Shown: positions 35,300 to 43,254, counted from the stretch's first letter. The stretch: 64,000 nt of DNA from Sphaerochaeta associata (GCF_022869165.1 NZ_CP094929.1:2046001-2110000); one strand, 5' to 3'. Numbers and translations: made by a program. Notes: generated from the sequence alone by a model not told the origin.

Positions 35300-35365
35300 A
35301 TGATGCAGATGCAAAGCGCAACTGAATCTTCCGATCCTATGATGTGCCACATGGCACTCGCCTAA
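35300..35365 (+). CDS. Methionine-rich leader peptide, 21 codons
   Basis: ATG 35300 to TAA 35363-35365. A near-perfect ribosome site, GGAGGAGG (35286-35293), lies six bases upstream. Six of the 21 residues are Met (positions 1, 2, 4, 14, 15, 18), with one Cys (16); Met14-Met15-Cys16 lie near the end. It lies about 45 bases after the expected start of a transcript whose first full genes make methionine. A small hairpin (GTGCC-ACAT-GGCAC, 35344-35357) overlaps the last codons. I infer a leader peptide that senses charged tRNA-Met by ribosome stalling. A Met-rich metal-binding microprotein is the alternative. Confidence 0.65.
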   Translation: MMQMQSATESSDPMMCHMALA

Positions 35366-35498
35366 ACAAACTCCAAGGAACCTTCATGAAACAAGCAAAA
35401 CATCCTCGCTGTGGCTCTGTAGTCGACCACATGTGACGCTTCTGGTCTTACGCACCCCACGAACAGTCGTTCGTGCATATTTACACCAGGAGACACCT
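35366..35498 (+). promoter_or_regulatory. Candidate attenuator region of the metYA leader
   Basis: Between the Met-rich mini-ORF and metY. By eye, TGTGG (35410-35414) can pair with CCACA (35427-35431), while GACCA (35425-35429) can pair with TGGTC (35443-35447); the two stems exclude each other. A stronger hairpin, CACGAAC-AGTC-GTTCGTG (35458-35475), ends 12 bases before the metY ribosome site AGGAG (35488-35492). No U-run follows it, so control at translation or by Rho seems likelier than intrinsic termination. Confidence 0.45.
35386..35436 (+). CDS. Second mini-ORF in the metY leader, 16 codons
   Basis: ATG 35386 to TGA 35434-35436, with AAGGAA six bases upstream. The peptide reads MKQAKHPRCGSVVDHM. 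The last Met codon lies inside the alternative stem CCACA/TGTGG, so its translation would influence folding. It may be a second sensing ORF or chance. Confidence 0.35.
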   Translation: MKQAKHPRCGSVVDHM

Positions 35499-36797
35499 AT
35501 GGCTACCCATCATTTCGAAACAATCGCCCTCCATGCAGGACAGGAACAACCGGACATTGCAACCGGAGCAAGAGCAGTTCCGATCTATCAGACCACCAGT
35601 TTTGTTTTTGACAACTGCGCCCATGCCGAAGCTCGGTTCAATCTCTCTGAACCGGGTAACATCTACAGCAGATTGACCAACCCCACCCAGGAGGCCTTTG
35701 AGAAGCGCATTGCTGCCCTTGAAGGAGGCGTCGGAGCCCTTGCTGTTGCGAGTGGATCGGCTGCGATCACCTACAGCCTGCTCAATCTTGCTAGAACAGG
35801 AGACCACATCGTTTCCTCTGCCACCATCTATGGCGGTACCTACAACCTCTTCTCCCATACCCTCAGTGAGTGGGGTATCACCACCACATTCGTCGACGTT
35901 TCGAATCTGGCCGAGGTAGAAGCTGCCATCACCGAAAACACCAAGGCGCTCTTTGTGGAGACCATCGGCAACCCCAACGCAACTCTGTGCGACCTTGGGC
36001 AGTTGGCCGTCATCGCCCACCGTCACAGCATCCCCTTGGTGGTGGATAACACATTCGCTACCCCCTATCTGGTGCGACCCATCGAATTGGGCGCCGATAT
36101 TGTCGTGCACTCGGCCACCAAGTTCATCGGTGGACACGGAACCAGCCTGGGGGGTGTCATTGTAGACAGCGGCAACTTCGATTGGGAGGCAAGCGGCAGG
36201 TTCCCCTCGCTCACCGAACCCAATCCCAGCTACCACGGGATTAGCTTCACCCAGGCCTGCGGTCGGGCTGCTTTCATCACCAAGGCACGGGCGGTGATCC
36301 TGAGGGACACCGGTGCATGCCTGTCCCCTTTCCACTCCTTCTTTTTCCTCCAAGGCCTTGAAACCCTCGCCCTGCGAGTAGCCCGCCACGTTGAGAACAC
36401 AGAAAAAGTGGTTGATTTCCTTTCGAAGCATCCTGGTGTTGCAACAGTCAGGCATCCCTTGCTCGCAGACAATCCCTACCATGGGCTGTACAAGCGGTAT
36501 TTTCCCAAAGGAGGCATCAGCATCTTCACCTTCGACATACAAGGGACCGAAAAGCAGGCAAGAGCCTTCATCGACTCGCTCAAGCTCTTCAGCCTGCTTG
36601 CCAATGTGGCGGATGTGAAGTCGCTGGTAATCCATCCTGCGACCACCACCCACTCCCAGCTGACAACCCAAGAGCAGATCAGCCAGGGAATACAGGGCAC
36701 GACCATCCGTCTCTCCATCGGGTGTGAACACGCACAGGACCTCATCGACGACCTGGCCCAGGCCTTCGACGCAATAGGAGGCTCTCCATGCCGGTGA
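35499..36797 (+). CDS. metY: O-acetylhomoserine sulfhydrylase
   Basis: A 432-residue PLP enzyme of the Cys/Met metabolism family, which makes homocysteine from O-acetylhomoserine and sulphide. The start is ATG 35499 with AGGAG six bases upstream (MATHHFETIALHAGQ). The PLP lysine is in VVHSATKFIGGHGTS near residue 206. The length (about 430) and the long mid-domain favour MetY over cystathionine gamma-synthase (about 380). It overlaps metA by ten bases. Confidence 0.92.
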   Translation: MATHHFETIALHAGQEQPDIATGARAVPIYQTTSFVFDNCAHAEARFNLSEPGNIYSRLTNPTQEAFEKRIAALEGGVGALAVASGSAAITYSLLNLARTGDHIVSSATIYGGTYNLFSHTLSEWGITTTFVDVSNLAEVEAAITENTKALFVETIGNPNATLCDLGQLAVIAHRHSIPLVVDNTFATPYLVRPIELGADIVVHSATKFIGGHGTSLGGVIVDSGNFDWEASGRFPSLTEPNPSYHGISFTQACGRAAFITKARAVILRDTGACLSPFHSFFFLQGLETLALRVARHVENTEKVVDFLSKHPGVATVRHPLLADNPYHGLYKRYFPKGGISIFTFDIQGTEKQARAFIDSLKLFSLLANVADVKSLVIHPATTTHSQLTTQEQISQGIQGTTIRLSIGCEHAQDLIDDLAQAFDAIGGSPCR

Positions 36798-37711
36798 CAA
36801 TCCCCCAAGACCTGCCTGCCGCCGAAGTGCTCAAGCAGGAGAACATCTTCTTCATGACCAAGGAACGGGCCATTCACCAGGATATCAGGCCGTTGCAGAT
36901 AGCTCTGCTCAACCTCATGCCGAACAAGATTCGTACCGAGGAGCAGTTCCTCAGATTGTTGGGAAACACCGCTTTGCAGGTTGAACTGACATTTCTTACT
37001 ACAGCGACATACCAAAGCAAACACACTCCCATCTCCTATCTACAGACCTTCTACCAGACATTCGAACAGGTACGAGGGAGCCATTTCGATGCCCTGATCA
37101 TCACCGGGAGCCCGGTTGAGACGCTTGCCTTTGAAGAGGTAGCCTACTGGAAGGAACTTACCGAGATCCTTGCGTGGGCCGATGAACATGTGTATTCGTC
37201 CTTCTTTGTATGTTGGGCGGCCCAGGCCGCCCTCTACCACCACTATGGCATCGAAAAACATTTGCTTCCCAAGAAGCTTTCCGGCGTCTACAGCCATACA
37301 GTGAAGCAGAAAGGACACCCACTGGTCCGCGGCTTCGACGACTTTTTCTGGGCGCCGCACTCGCGCAATACGGCAGTCGATGAGACAAAGCTGTCTTCTG
37401 TTCAAGACTTGATTGTCTTGTCGGACTCAGAAGAGGCGGGGCTGTATCTTGCAGCAAGCAAGGATGGGAGGAAGGTGTTCGTCACCGGTCACAGCGAGTA
37501 CGATGAGCTGACTTTGCATGATGAGTACCAACGCGACCTTGCAGCAGCACTGAATCCGGAGAAACCCTTGAATTATTATCAAGGTGACGAGGTGACGGTG
37601 CGCTGGCGGGGCCATGCTCACCTTCTGTTCAGCAACTGGCTGAACTACCATATCTACCAGAGTACGCCGTATCAGTTGGATCAGATCAGCAAGGTCTTGC
37701 AGCACAGCTGA
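36788..37711 (+). CDS. metA: Homoserine O-acetyltransferase (MetA family)
   Basis: A 307-residue MetA-type acyltransferase with the nucleophile Cys142 in FVCWAAQAAL, His in GHSEYD and Glu in the LHDEYQRD block. Residue 111 is Glu (GSPVE); in this family Glu111 goes with acetyl-CoA and Gly111 with succinyl-CoA, so the product should be O-acetylhomoserine, the substrate of the overlapping metY. The two thus form a complete step from homoserine to homocysteine. The 3' end overlaps the convergent mtnP-like gene by 31 bases. Confidence 0.93.
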   Translation: MPVTIPQDLPAAEVLKQENIFFMTKERAIHQDIRPLQIALLNLMPNKIRTEEQFLRLLGNTALQVELTFLTTATYQSKHTPISYLQTFYQTFEQVRGSHFDALIITGSPVETLAFEEVAYWKELTEILAWADEHVYSSFFVCWAAQAALYHHYGIEKHLLPKKLSGVYSHTVKQKGHPLVRGFDDFFWAPHSRNTAVDETKLSSVQDLIVLSDSEEAGLYLAASKDGRKVFVTGHSEYDELTLHDEYQRDLAAALNPEKPLNYYQGDEVTVRWRGHAHLLFSNWLNYHIYQSTPYQLDQISKVLQHS

Positions 37712-38379
37712 GTCATCTCTTCCCTCAAAACGGCAATCTGCTCATCACCTATGAAGCTCACATTCGCCTGCTCGACTCCTGCAGCCCAGTTGATGCTGTA
37801 TGCAAGAGCGAGCGTGCGGATGCCGGCTTCCCTTAAAAGCGACACTTCGGTGGACAGTGTCATTCCCACCACATCACAACCCAACCGAGCGTACAGGCGG
37901 ATTTCAGCCTTTGTCTCAAGCCGCGGACCGTTTGTGCATACATACACTCCGGCGTCCTTAAGCCGGGGGCTCAGTGTTTGCATCCGTTCCTTCAATGATG
38001 CATCGAACACATCGTCCATCGGGATGTGGCGCACCCCGCTTTCGCCTCCGGTATAAAAGGTCTGCTCCCGCGATCCCCCGGTAAAATCGACAAAGTCTGA
38101 AACCATGCCTATTTCTCCGGGTTTCAATGCCGAGGAAATGGAACCTACTGCATAGATTCCGATAGCCTGATCCACCCCCAATTCGGTAAGTGCAGCAACG
38201 TTTGCACGATAGTTGACCAAATGCGGCGGCAAAGAGTGGGACGATCCGTGGCGGGGAAGAAAAACCAATCGGTCGCCGACAAACAGCTCAACCTCCCCAT
38301 ACAGGGTTTGTACCAATGTTCGCTTGAGAGGGATGCCGTCCAAGGCATCGACGCCTGTTCCTCCAATAATTGCTTTCAC
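37681..38379 (-). CDS. mtnP: 5'-methylthioadenosine/methylthioinosine phosphorylase
   Basis: A 232-residue nucleoside phosphorylase of the PNP/MTAP trimeric family. Phosphate site GGTG (7-9) and PRHG (42-45), ribose-side GPRLETKAEI and VGMTLSTEVSLLREAGI are present. In adenine-specific MTAPs two Asp residues follow in TDYD; here the place reads SINWAAG with Asn197 and Ala199, a pattern that fits 6-oxopurines (methylthioinosine phosphorylases). Start GTG 38379 has AAGGAG seven bases upstream and overlaps the mtnA stop (GTGA). Releases methylthioribose-1-phosphate for the upstream isomerase. Confidence 0.87.
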   Translation of the reverse strand: MKAIIGGTGVDALDGIPLKRTLVQTLYGEVELFVGDRLVFLPRHGSSHSLPPHLVNYRANVAALTELGVDQAIGIYAVGSISSALKPGEIGMVSDFVDFTGGSREQTFYTGGESGVRHIPMDDVFDASLKERMQTLSPRLKDAGVYVCTNGPRLETKAEIRLYARLGCDVVGMTLSTEVSLLREAGIRTLALAYSINWAAGVEQANVSFIGDEQIAVLREEMTQLCCKTLLI

Positions 38380-39398
38380 TGAAAGCTCCTTTTCACCTGT
38401 TCCGGCTTGAGTATGCCTTTGGGGGTCACCAAGGCGGTAACCAAAGCCGGCGGGATAATGTCGAATGCCGGATAGAGGCCCCCTATGGAATCCAAGGTCG
38501 TGGGAAGCCCCATGCACCGTGTAATTTCCTTGGGAGACCTCATTTCCATGTTCACATCGTCCCTTCCTTGTTTCGTTTGGTCGGGGGAGATGCTGAAGGC
38601 ATAGTAAGGGACACCGATGTAACGGGCGGCGATGGCGTTGGAGAGGGTCCCCACCTTGTTCACCACCGTACCATCCATGCAGAGAAGGTCGACAGCGGTC
38701 ATGTATGCATCAACCTTTCCTTCCACGAGGAACGTTGCGCCCATGCCGTCGGTGACGACCTGCACTTTGATGCCCATCTCCTCAAGGCTTGGGGCCGTCA
38801 GTCGCGAACCCTGAAGATAGGGACGGGTCTCATTGGCCAGTACCCGTATCTTCTTTCCACTCTCTTGTGCATAGGCAAGGGAGAGCAAAAACGTATGCTC
38901 TGCAAAACACGTAGTAAGCACCACCGAATCCTGATCCAAAAGCGTACTTCCCATCCGTCCCATCTGATGATACAACCGGTCAAAGCCGTCAAGTATGGAT
39001 TGCACCTGCCGTCCTACTGCTTGGGCAAGCTCATCAGGATCGGAAGCAAACATCCGTACTTGGGCGAGCAAACCTTGCAGGGTCCGCTGCATGGTCGTAT
39101 TGGTCGGTCTGGCTGCAATGAGTTGGTCAGCCGCATCGGCAAGTGTTGAAAACCCGCTTGGGAGGTCCCCGCTTTGCATCTGTCTTGTTACGAAAACCAT
39201 GGTCTGCAATGCAACCTCAAGAGGACCTCCCCCTTGTGTCACCATCGAGCGCAGGGCTTGGGCGACCTGAGCAACAGAGCTGCATACCTCAAACCGTTTT
39301 TCGAAGGGGAACACCCTGCGGTCCCCGATGAGAATGTTCCCGCCTTCCAAACGGCAGATATTTTCATGTTTGAGCAGATAGGGAAGCTCGATCATCAA
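38376..39398 (-). CDS. mtnA: Methylthioribose-1-phosphate isomerase-like protein (eIF2B/MtnA family)
   Basis: A 340-residue protein of the MtnA/eIF2B fold. The catalytic Cys (C164 in LTTCFAEH) and Asp (D237 in AVDLLCMDGTVVNKVGT) are in place. The N-terminal Arg of the usual RGAPAIG motif is replaced by Gln55 (TQGGGPLEVA), so substrate binding may differ from classical MtnA. ATG 39398 overlaps the stop of the deaminase gene (ATGA), and the stop overlaps the mtnP-like start. Should turn methylthioribose-1-phosphate into methylthioribulose-1-phosphate; ribose-1,5-bisphosphate isomerase-like activity is the alternative. Confidence 0.82.
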   Translation of the reverse strand: MMIELPYLLKHENICRLEGGNILIGDRRVFPFEKRFEVCSSVAQVAQALRSMVTQGGGPLEVALQTMVFVTRQMQSGDLPSGFSTLADAADQLIAARPTNTTMQRTLQGLLAQVRMFASDPDELAQAVGRQVQSILDGFDRLYHQMGRMGSTLLDQDSVVLTTCFAEHTFLLSLAYAQESGKKIRVLANETRPYLQGSRLTAPSLEEMGIKVQVVTDGMGATFLVEGKVDAYMTAVDLLCMDGTVVNKVGTLSNAIAARYIGVPYYAFSISPDQTKQGRDDVNMEMRSPKEITRCMGLPTTLDSIGGLYPAFDIIPPALVTALVTPKGILKPEQVKRSFQ

Positions 39399-39904
39399 TG
39401 CACCCAGAAGGAGAGATGGTCGGCGATGATCGCTTGTTCAAGATCCTTATCATCGGTGGGTCCCACCACCTCGATGTCCTTCTGTCCGTGGGCAAGCACC
39501 TCGTGGCTGGGCAGATCGAAGGTGGGATTCTGTTCATCGGCACCAGTCAGCTCAAGCAGCTTCGCTTCGGTGATGCCGAAGACAAGCCTGCGGACATTGG
39601 TCCAGTACATGGCGCCGGTACACATCACACAGGGCTCGGCATTGGTATAGAGCGTGCAGGTGGAGAGAAAGGCCGGATCGTACAGCTTGCCTGCCTTGAA
39701 AAGAAGCAGGGTTTCGGCGTGCATTGCAGAGCCTCCTTCCTCATAACTGTTCTCCTGTTCAAGCAGGATGTTGCCGTCCTTGTCGGCCAGCAAGGCTCCG
39801 AAGGGGTGGTTCCCCTTGCGTTTCGCCTGCGCAGCGATACGCACCGTCTCATATAAAAGGTGTATGTCCTGTGCATTGGGAATACTGCGTGTAATAGTGC
39901 TCAT
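39395..39904 (-). CDS. CDA-superfamily nucleoside/base deaminase (guanine deaminase-like)
   Basis: A 169-residue zinc deaminase. The zinc ligands and proton shuttle are H62-A-E64 and P91-C92-V-M-C95, with NHPFGALL before them, the pattern of the guanine deaminase/TadA group. It is the first gene of a fully overlapping operon with the mtnA- and mtnP-like genes, so its substrate is probably methylthioadenosine, or adenine released from it, rather than guanine or tRNA. That is inference from context. Strong ribosome site AAGGAGAA before ATG 39904. Confidence 0.85.
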   Translation of the reverse strand: MSTITRSIPNAQDIHLLYETVRIAAQAKRKGNHPFGALLADKDGNILLEQENSYEEGGSAMHAETLLLFKAGKLYDPAFLSTCTLYTNAEPCVMCTGAMYWTNVRRLVFGITEAKLLELTGADEQNPTFDLPSHEVLAHGQKDIEVVGPTDDKDLEQAIIADHLSFWVH

Positions 39905-40056
39905 GGTCCTTGTTCTCCTTAGTATTCTGTCACCCTACCATGCAATGTTTTCATTGGCAATGCGCTTTAAGTTCACAAAACTACAAGAATGGACGTATCT
40001 GATGATAATATAGTACAATAAGAAATATAGTCGGCGTAATCTTGAGAAATTGAGCA

Positions 40057-40085
40057 TTGACGTTTGACTTGAGAGAACGTACAGT
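40057..40085 (+). promoter_or_regulatory. Predicted promoter of the FKBP gene
   Basis: TTGACG (40057-40062), 17-base spacer, TACAGT (40080-40085). The rest of the 228-base gap from 39905 is AT-rich and holds nothing else I recognise. Confidence 0.5.
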
Positions 40086-40132
40086 ATGGGGAAGTTGCTA
40101 GAGTAGCAACCACCCTACAAAAAGGAAAGACT

Positions 40133-41386
40133 ATGAATAAGAGTAATCGAACAAAGGTGGTCGTGACCCTGTTGGCCATGATCCTCATTTCCTCAAGCCT
40201 CTTCGCGATGGGTATGAAAGAAAGCGATCCAGCAGCTGTAACCGTACGCATCCTTACTACTATGAATCAGAATGGCCAGGTAACCCTGGTTGCCAGAAGC
40301 GCCGATAACCAGGATCTTACCTTCCAGGCGGGATCCTACACCGATGCAAGTTATCCAATCGCCAGCCTTGGTGCAGGTGATTATGTGGAAGTGGTTCTCG
40401 ACAACAACAAGGCGATGAACATCCGCTATATCAACCCCTTGGTGACACTGGGTGTCCTGCCCTACTCCATCAGCATGGAGCGGGCAACCGAGCTTGAGAG
40501 CCTGACCGACCGCTTCAGCTATACCTACGGCTATCTGCTGATCCAGTCCTTCTCCTCCCAAGGGTTGTTCTTCGATGCCGGCTACTATGTAAAGGGAGCT
40601 CTCGATGGATACAAGGATTCGTTGAGTGAAGTCCCCAATGGTTACTACTCTCTCGAAGAGCTGTACGCAAATGTCAACGACTACCAGGAGAAAGTCTGGA
40701 ACGCAGGTCTTGCCAATACCGATTACGGTAAGAGTTATACCAGTATCAGTGAAGTCACCGGCTTGGCCAAGCCTGAGGATTTGTCCGATGCATTCAGCTA
40801 TACGTACGGCTACCTGCTCGCCCTCAATATGGCCGGCCAGGGAATCACCGTCAACGGGGATCTGTACGCCCAGGGAGCTCTGGACTATGCCTGCGATAAT
40901 CAGCTGTTGATGAACGACGCGGAGATGCAGGTTGCTTTCACTGAATACCAGCAGATCCTTGAAAAGGAGTACCAGGAATGGATTGCCGAGATTGCCGTCA
41001 GCAACCTGGCCGAGGCTGAAGCTTTCCTTGCACAAAATTCATCCAATGAGGGAGTCGTCGTCACACCAAGCGGTCTTCAGTACCAGGTGCTTACCCCGGC
41101 AACGGGAAACAAGCCGGTTCTCGCCGACACCGTCGAGGTGAACTACCAGCTCCAGCTCATCGATGGAACAGTGGTTGAGAGTTCCTATGATATGGGGCAG
41201 ACTGCACACTTCCCGGTAAATGGGTTGATCGAGGGATTCACCGAAGCCCTGCTTGCCATGAATACCGGCAGCGTCGTCAGAACCTGGATTCACCCCAGCC
41301 TCGGGTATGGTGAAATGGGGACCGAGACCATTCTTCCCAATGCTCTGCTGATTTTCGACATTGAGCTTGTTGGAATCGACCAGTAA
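40133..41386 (+). CDS. Periplasmic FKBP-type peptidyl-prolyl isomerase with duplicated N-domain
   Basis: A 417-residue protein: signal peptide (VVVTLLAMILISSSLFA), a small beta domain (about 35-105), two copies of an FKBP_N-like helical unit (FSYTYGYLLIQSFSSQG near 128 and FSYTYGYLLALNMAGQG near 222, each followed by an ALD segment) and a C-terminal FKBP domain (SGLQYQVLTPATG to LLIFDIELVGI). Some aromatic residues of the FKBP pocket differ from FkpA, so isomerase activity is likely but not certain. AAGGAAAG precedes ATG 40133. Role: folding of envelope proteins. Confidence 0.88.
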   Translation: MNKSNRTKVVVTLLAMILISSSLFAMGMKESDPAAVTVRILTTMNQNGQVTLVARSADNQDLTFQAGSYTDASYPIASLGAGDYVEVVLDNNKAMNIRYINPLVTLGVLPYSISMERATELESLTDRFSYTYGYLLIQSFSSQGLFFDAGYYVKGALDGYKDSLSEVPNGYYSLEELYANVNDYQEKVWNAGLANTDYGKSYTSISEVTGLAKPEDLSDAFSYTYGYLLALNMAGQGITVNGDLYAQGALDYACDNQLLMNDAEMQVAFTEYQQILEKEYQEWIAEIAVSNLAEAEAFLAQNSSNEGVVVTPSGLQYQVLTPATGNKPVLADTVEVNYQLQLIDGTVVESSYDMGQTAHFPVNGLIEGFTEALLAMNTGSVVRTWIHPSLGYGEMGTETILPNALLIFDIELVGIDQ

Positions 41387-41404
41387 CAAATTTTTGCTCG
41401 ATCC

Positions 41405-41435
41405 TTGGCCGCAGCCGTTGCCTGCGGCCAATTTT
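41405..41435 (+). terminator. Terminator after the FKBP gene
   Basis: TTGGCCGCAG-CCGTTGC-CTGCGGCCAA followed by TTTTG. Confidence 0.88.
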
Positions 41436-41447
41436 GTTGGGCTATGC

Positions 41448-41476
41448 TAGTCACACAGGATTGCTTTGGCTATACT
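41448..41476 (+). promoter_or_regulatory. Predicted promoter of the GntR gene (leaderless)
   Basis: TAGTCA (41448-41453), 17-base spacer, TATACT (41471-41476); seven bases separate the -10 box from the ATG at 41484. Confidence 0.5.
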
Positions 41477-41483
41477 GCAACTG

Positions 41484-42140
41484 ATGGACAACACGACAAA
41501 AAGCCAACTGATTGATACAATCTACAACCATCTCAAACATCAGATTCGCCAAGGATTGCTCCCAAACGGAGCCAAGCTTTCGGAGAATACCCTTGCCAAG
41601 GAGTTCTCCTGCTCCCGCACCCCGGTCAGGGAGGCGCTCAAGCGCTTGGAGCAGGACGGTTTTGTGGTCATCGTCGCCCATAGCGGAAGCTACGTGAAAG
41701 ATATTACCATGGTCGACTACCAACAGCTGACCGAAGTCAGGGCGTATCTTGAGGCACTGGCCATCCGCCTCGCTTGCGAGAACGGAGCAGACCCCGCCAT
41801 CCTGGACCAGATTCTCGACCGCATGGATGCATTGTGGAAGGGAGGCAAGGCCTTTGATGTGCAGACCTTCAGCAGCCTGCACTACCAGTTCCATCTTGAA
41901 CTGGTCAAGCTTTCCGGAAACAACCTGCTTGCACTCACCTACAGCCGCCTGAACCTCAGCGAAGCCGCCCTGTTGTTCGCTCAGAACATCAACGACCGGG
42001 GAATTGCAAAAACCCAAGCCGAACACCGCCGTCTTGTCGATGCCATCCGAGCGAGGGACGAAAAAGAAGGAGAGCGATTCATGCTCTCCCACCTCTGGCG
42101 TAAACGAGATCGATTCAGAGCTCAGACTCAGGTAATTTGA
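41484..42140 (+). CDS. GntR/FadR-family transcriptional regulator
   Basis: A 218-residue regulator with an N-terminal winged helix (SENTLAKEFSCSRTPVREALKRLEQDGFV) and a C-terminal all-helical FCD domain whose Asp and His ligands (HYQFHLELVKLSGN, EHRRLVDAI) suggest a metal-bound carboxylate effector. ATG 41484 has no ribosome site and lies seven bases after a TATACT box, so translation is probably leaderless. Convergent with the yhcH-like gene, overlapping by 26 bases. Targets unknown. Confidence 0.88.
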   Translation: MDNTTKSQLIDTIYNHLKHQIRQGLLPNGAKLSENTLAKEFSCSRTPVREALKRLEQDGFVVIVAHSGSYVKDITMVDYQQLTEVRAYLEALAIRLACENGADPAILDQILDRMDALWKGGKAFDVQTFSSLHYQFHLELVKLSGNNLLALTYSRLNLSEAALLFAQNINDRGIAKTQAEHRRLVDAIRARDEKEGERFMLSHLWRKRDRFRAQTQVI

Positions 42141-42507
42141 AAATCACCTTCTTGACTGCGCACTCACTGGTAAGCACCTGCTGATGGCGATAGGTTTCAC
42201 CTTTTGCCACCAGCACGAACGAACCTGTGGTCAAATGAGAAACCACCACAGGTTGTTTCTCATCCTGTAGACTGAACAGCTCCTCTCCTTCGAGCACTAC
42301 GTGCAGTTGACGCTCGCCTGCAATCTGCAGACTGCCCAACTCATTGGTGACATAGGCTAAAACCTGATAGCCAAGCCCGTCGACACTATGCTGACCTGCC
42401 GCATCCTCGTAAGGAAGGCTGCGATCAAGAATGTCAATGACTGTCTGTACGGCGGGATGAAGTGCTCGATACCATTCAAGATTGTCCAGAAGGTCGATCA
42501 GCATCAA
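42115..42507 (-). CDS. YhcH/YjgK/YiaL (DUF386) family cupin-like protein
   Basis: A 130-residue protein beginning LIDLLDNLEWYRALHPAVQTVIDILD, the family's opening pattern, then a double-stranded beta-helix with HVVLEGEELFSL and VKKVIFKL. Some metal-ligand histidines of the usual motif (VHRKYIDIQ) are changed (GERQLHVVLEG), and the length is about 20 less than typical. The family is linked to sialic acid and beta-galactoside use. ATG 42507 overlaps the preceding stop (ATGA). Confidence 0.8.
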   Translation of the reverse strand: MMLIDLLDNLEWYRALHPAVQTVIDILDRSLPYEDAAGQHSVDGLGYQVLAYVTNELGSLQIAGERQLHVVLEGEELFSLQDEKQPVVVSHLTTGSFVLVAKGETYRHQQVLTSECAVKKVIFKLPESEL

Positions 42508-43145
42508 ATCACCTGGCCCTTATGTGCACTGTATAGTTTCTCAAACATGATGATCTGCTCTGCACACCCCTCGATGCCCAGCCTTCCGCTGTCAAGGCTC
42601 AAATCGTAGGTGCGGCACATACCCCACTTGCGGTCGCTGTAATAGTTGTAGAAATTCGCACGCTGCTTGTCAGTTTTCAAGCAGATGTCCTCCGCCTTGT
42701 TTTCTGGCACATCATATACCCTGACGGCACGCTCGACGCGGTTTTTCAGGTCTGCATGGATGAAGACGTTCACCACATTGTCCATATCCCTGAGGATATA
42801 GTCGGCACAGCGGCCTACGATGACGCACGAACCCTCCGAAGCCAGGCGTTTGATCGTCTTGCTCTGGATTAGGAACAATTGGTCGTTGAGAGGCATCTCC
42901 GTAACGCCCAATGCACCACTGGCCATAGGATAGTTGCCCATCACCAACGAGTAGAAGATGCTGCTGGTGGCTTTCTCATCCGCATTCGAGAACAGAGCCT
43001 CACTCAGTCCGCTGTCGCGGGCGCTTATTGCGATGAGCTCCTTATCATAGAAGGGTATGCCAAGCTTCTGTGCCAAGGTTTTCCCCACCTGTCTTCCACC
43101 GCTTCCGAACTGTCTGCCGATTGTAAACACAACGTTTGTACTCAT
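42504..43145 (-). CDS. Cytidylate kinase-like family protein
   Basis: A 213-residue P-loop protein of the cytidylate_kin2 family: FTIGRQFGSGGRQVGKTLAQKLG is the nucleotide-binding loop, IVGRCADYIL and VFIHADLKNRVERA follow. I start at ATG 43145, where GGAGGAA lies about ten bases upstream. It differs from true Cmk in the lid and substrate region; the substrate in this family is not known. Coupled to the yhcH-like gene (ATGA). Confidence 0.85.
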   Translation of the reverse strand: MSTNVVFTIGRQFGSGGRQVGKTLAQKLGIPFYDKELIAISARDSGLSEALFSNADEKATSSIFYSLVMGNYPMASGALGVTEMPLNDQLFLIQSKTIKRLASEGSCVIVGRCADYILRDMDNVVNVFIHADLKNRVERAVRVYDVPENKAEDICLKTDKQRANFYNYYSDRKWGMCRTYDLSLDSGRLGIEGCAEQIIMFEKLYSAHKGQVI

Positions 43146-43254
43146 ATGCAGGTTCCTCCACTGCCTATAGTATACCACAGATGGGAATACTCTGCCTAAG
43201 GGAACTTGCAACAAGGATTACATTGCCGTACGATGCCGATAAGGGAGAAACTGC

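Noticed and set aside
35250-35498. SAM or T-box riboswitch upstream of metY
   Set aside because: No SAM-I core (no AGAGGTGGAGG-like start or kink-turn) and no T-box consensus were found; the region carries mini-ORFs instead.
35481-36800. A 439-codon open frame on the reverse strand across metY
   Set aside because: metY on the + strand is conserved throughout, with promoter and ribosome site.
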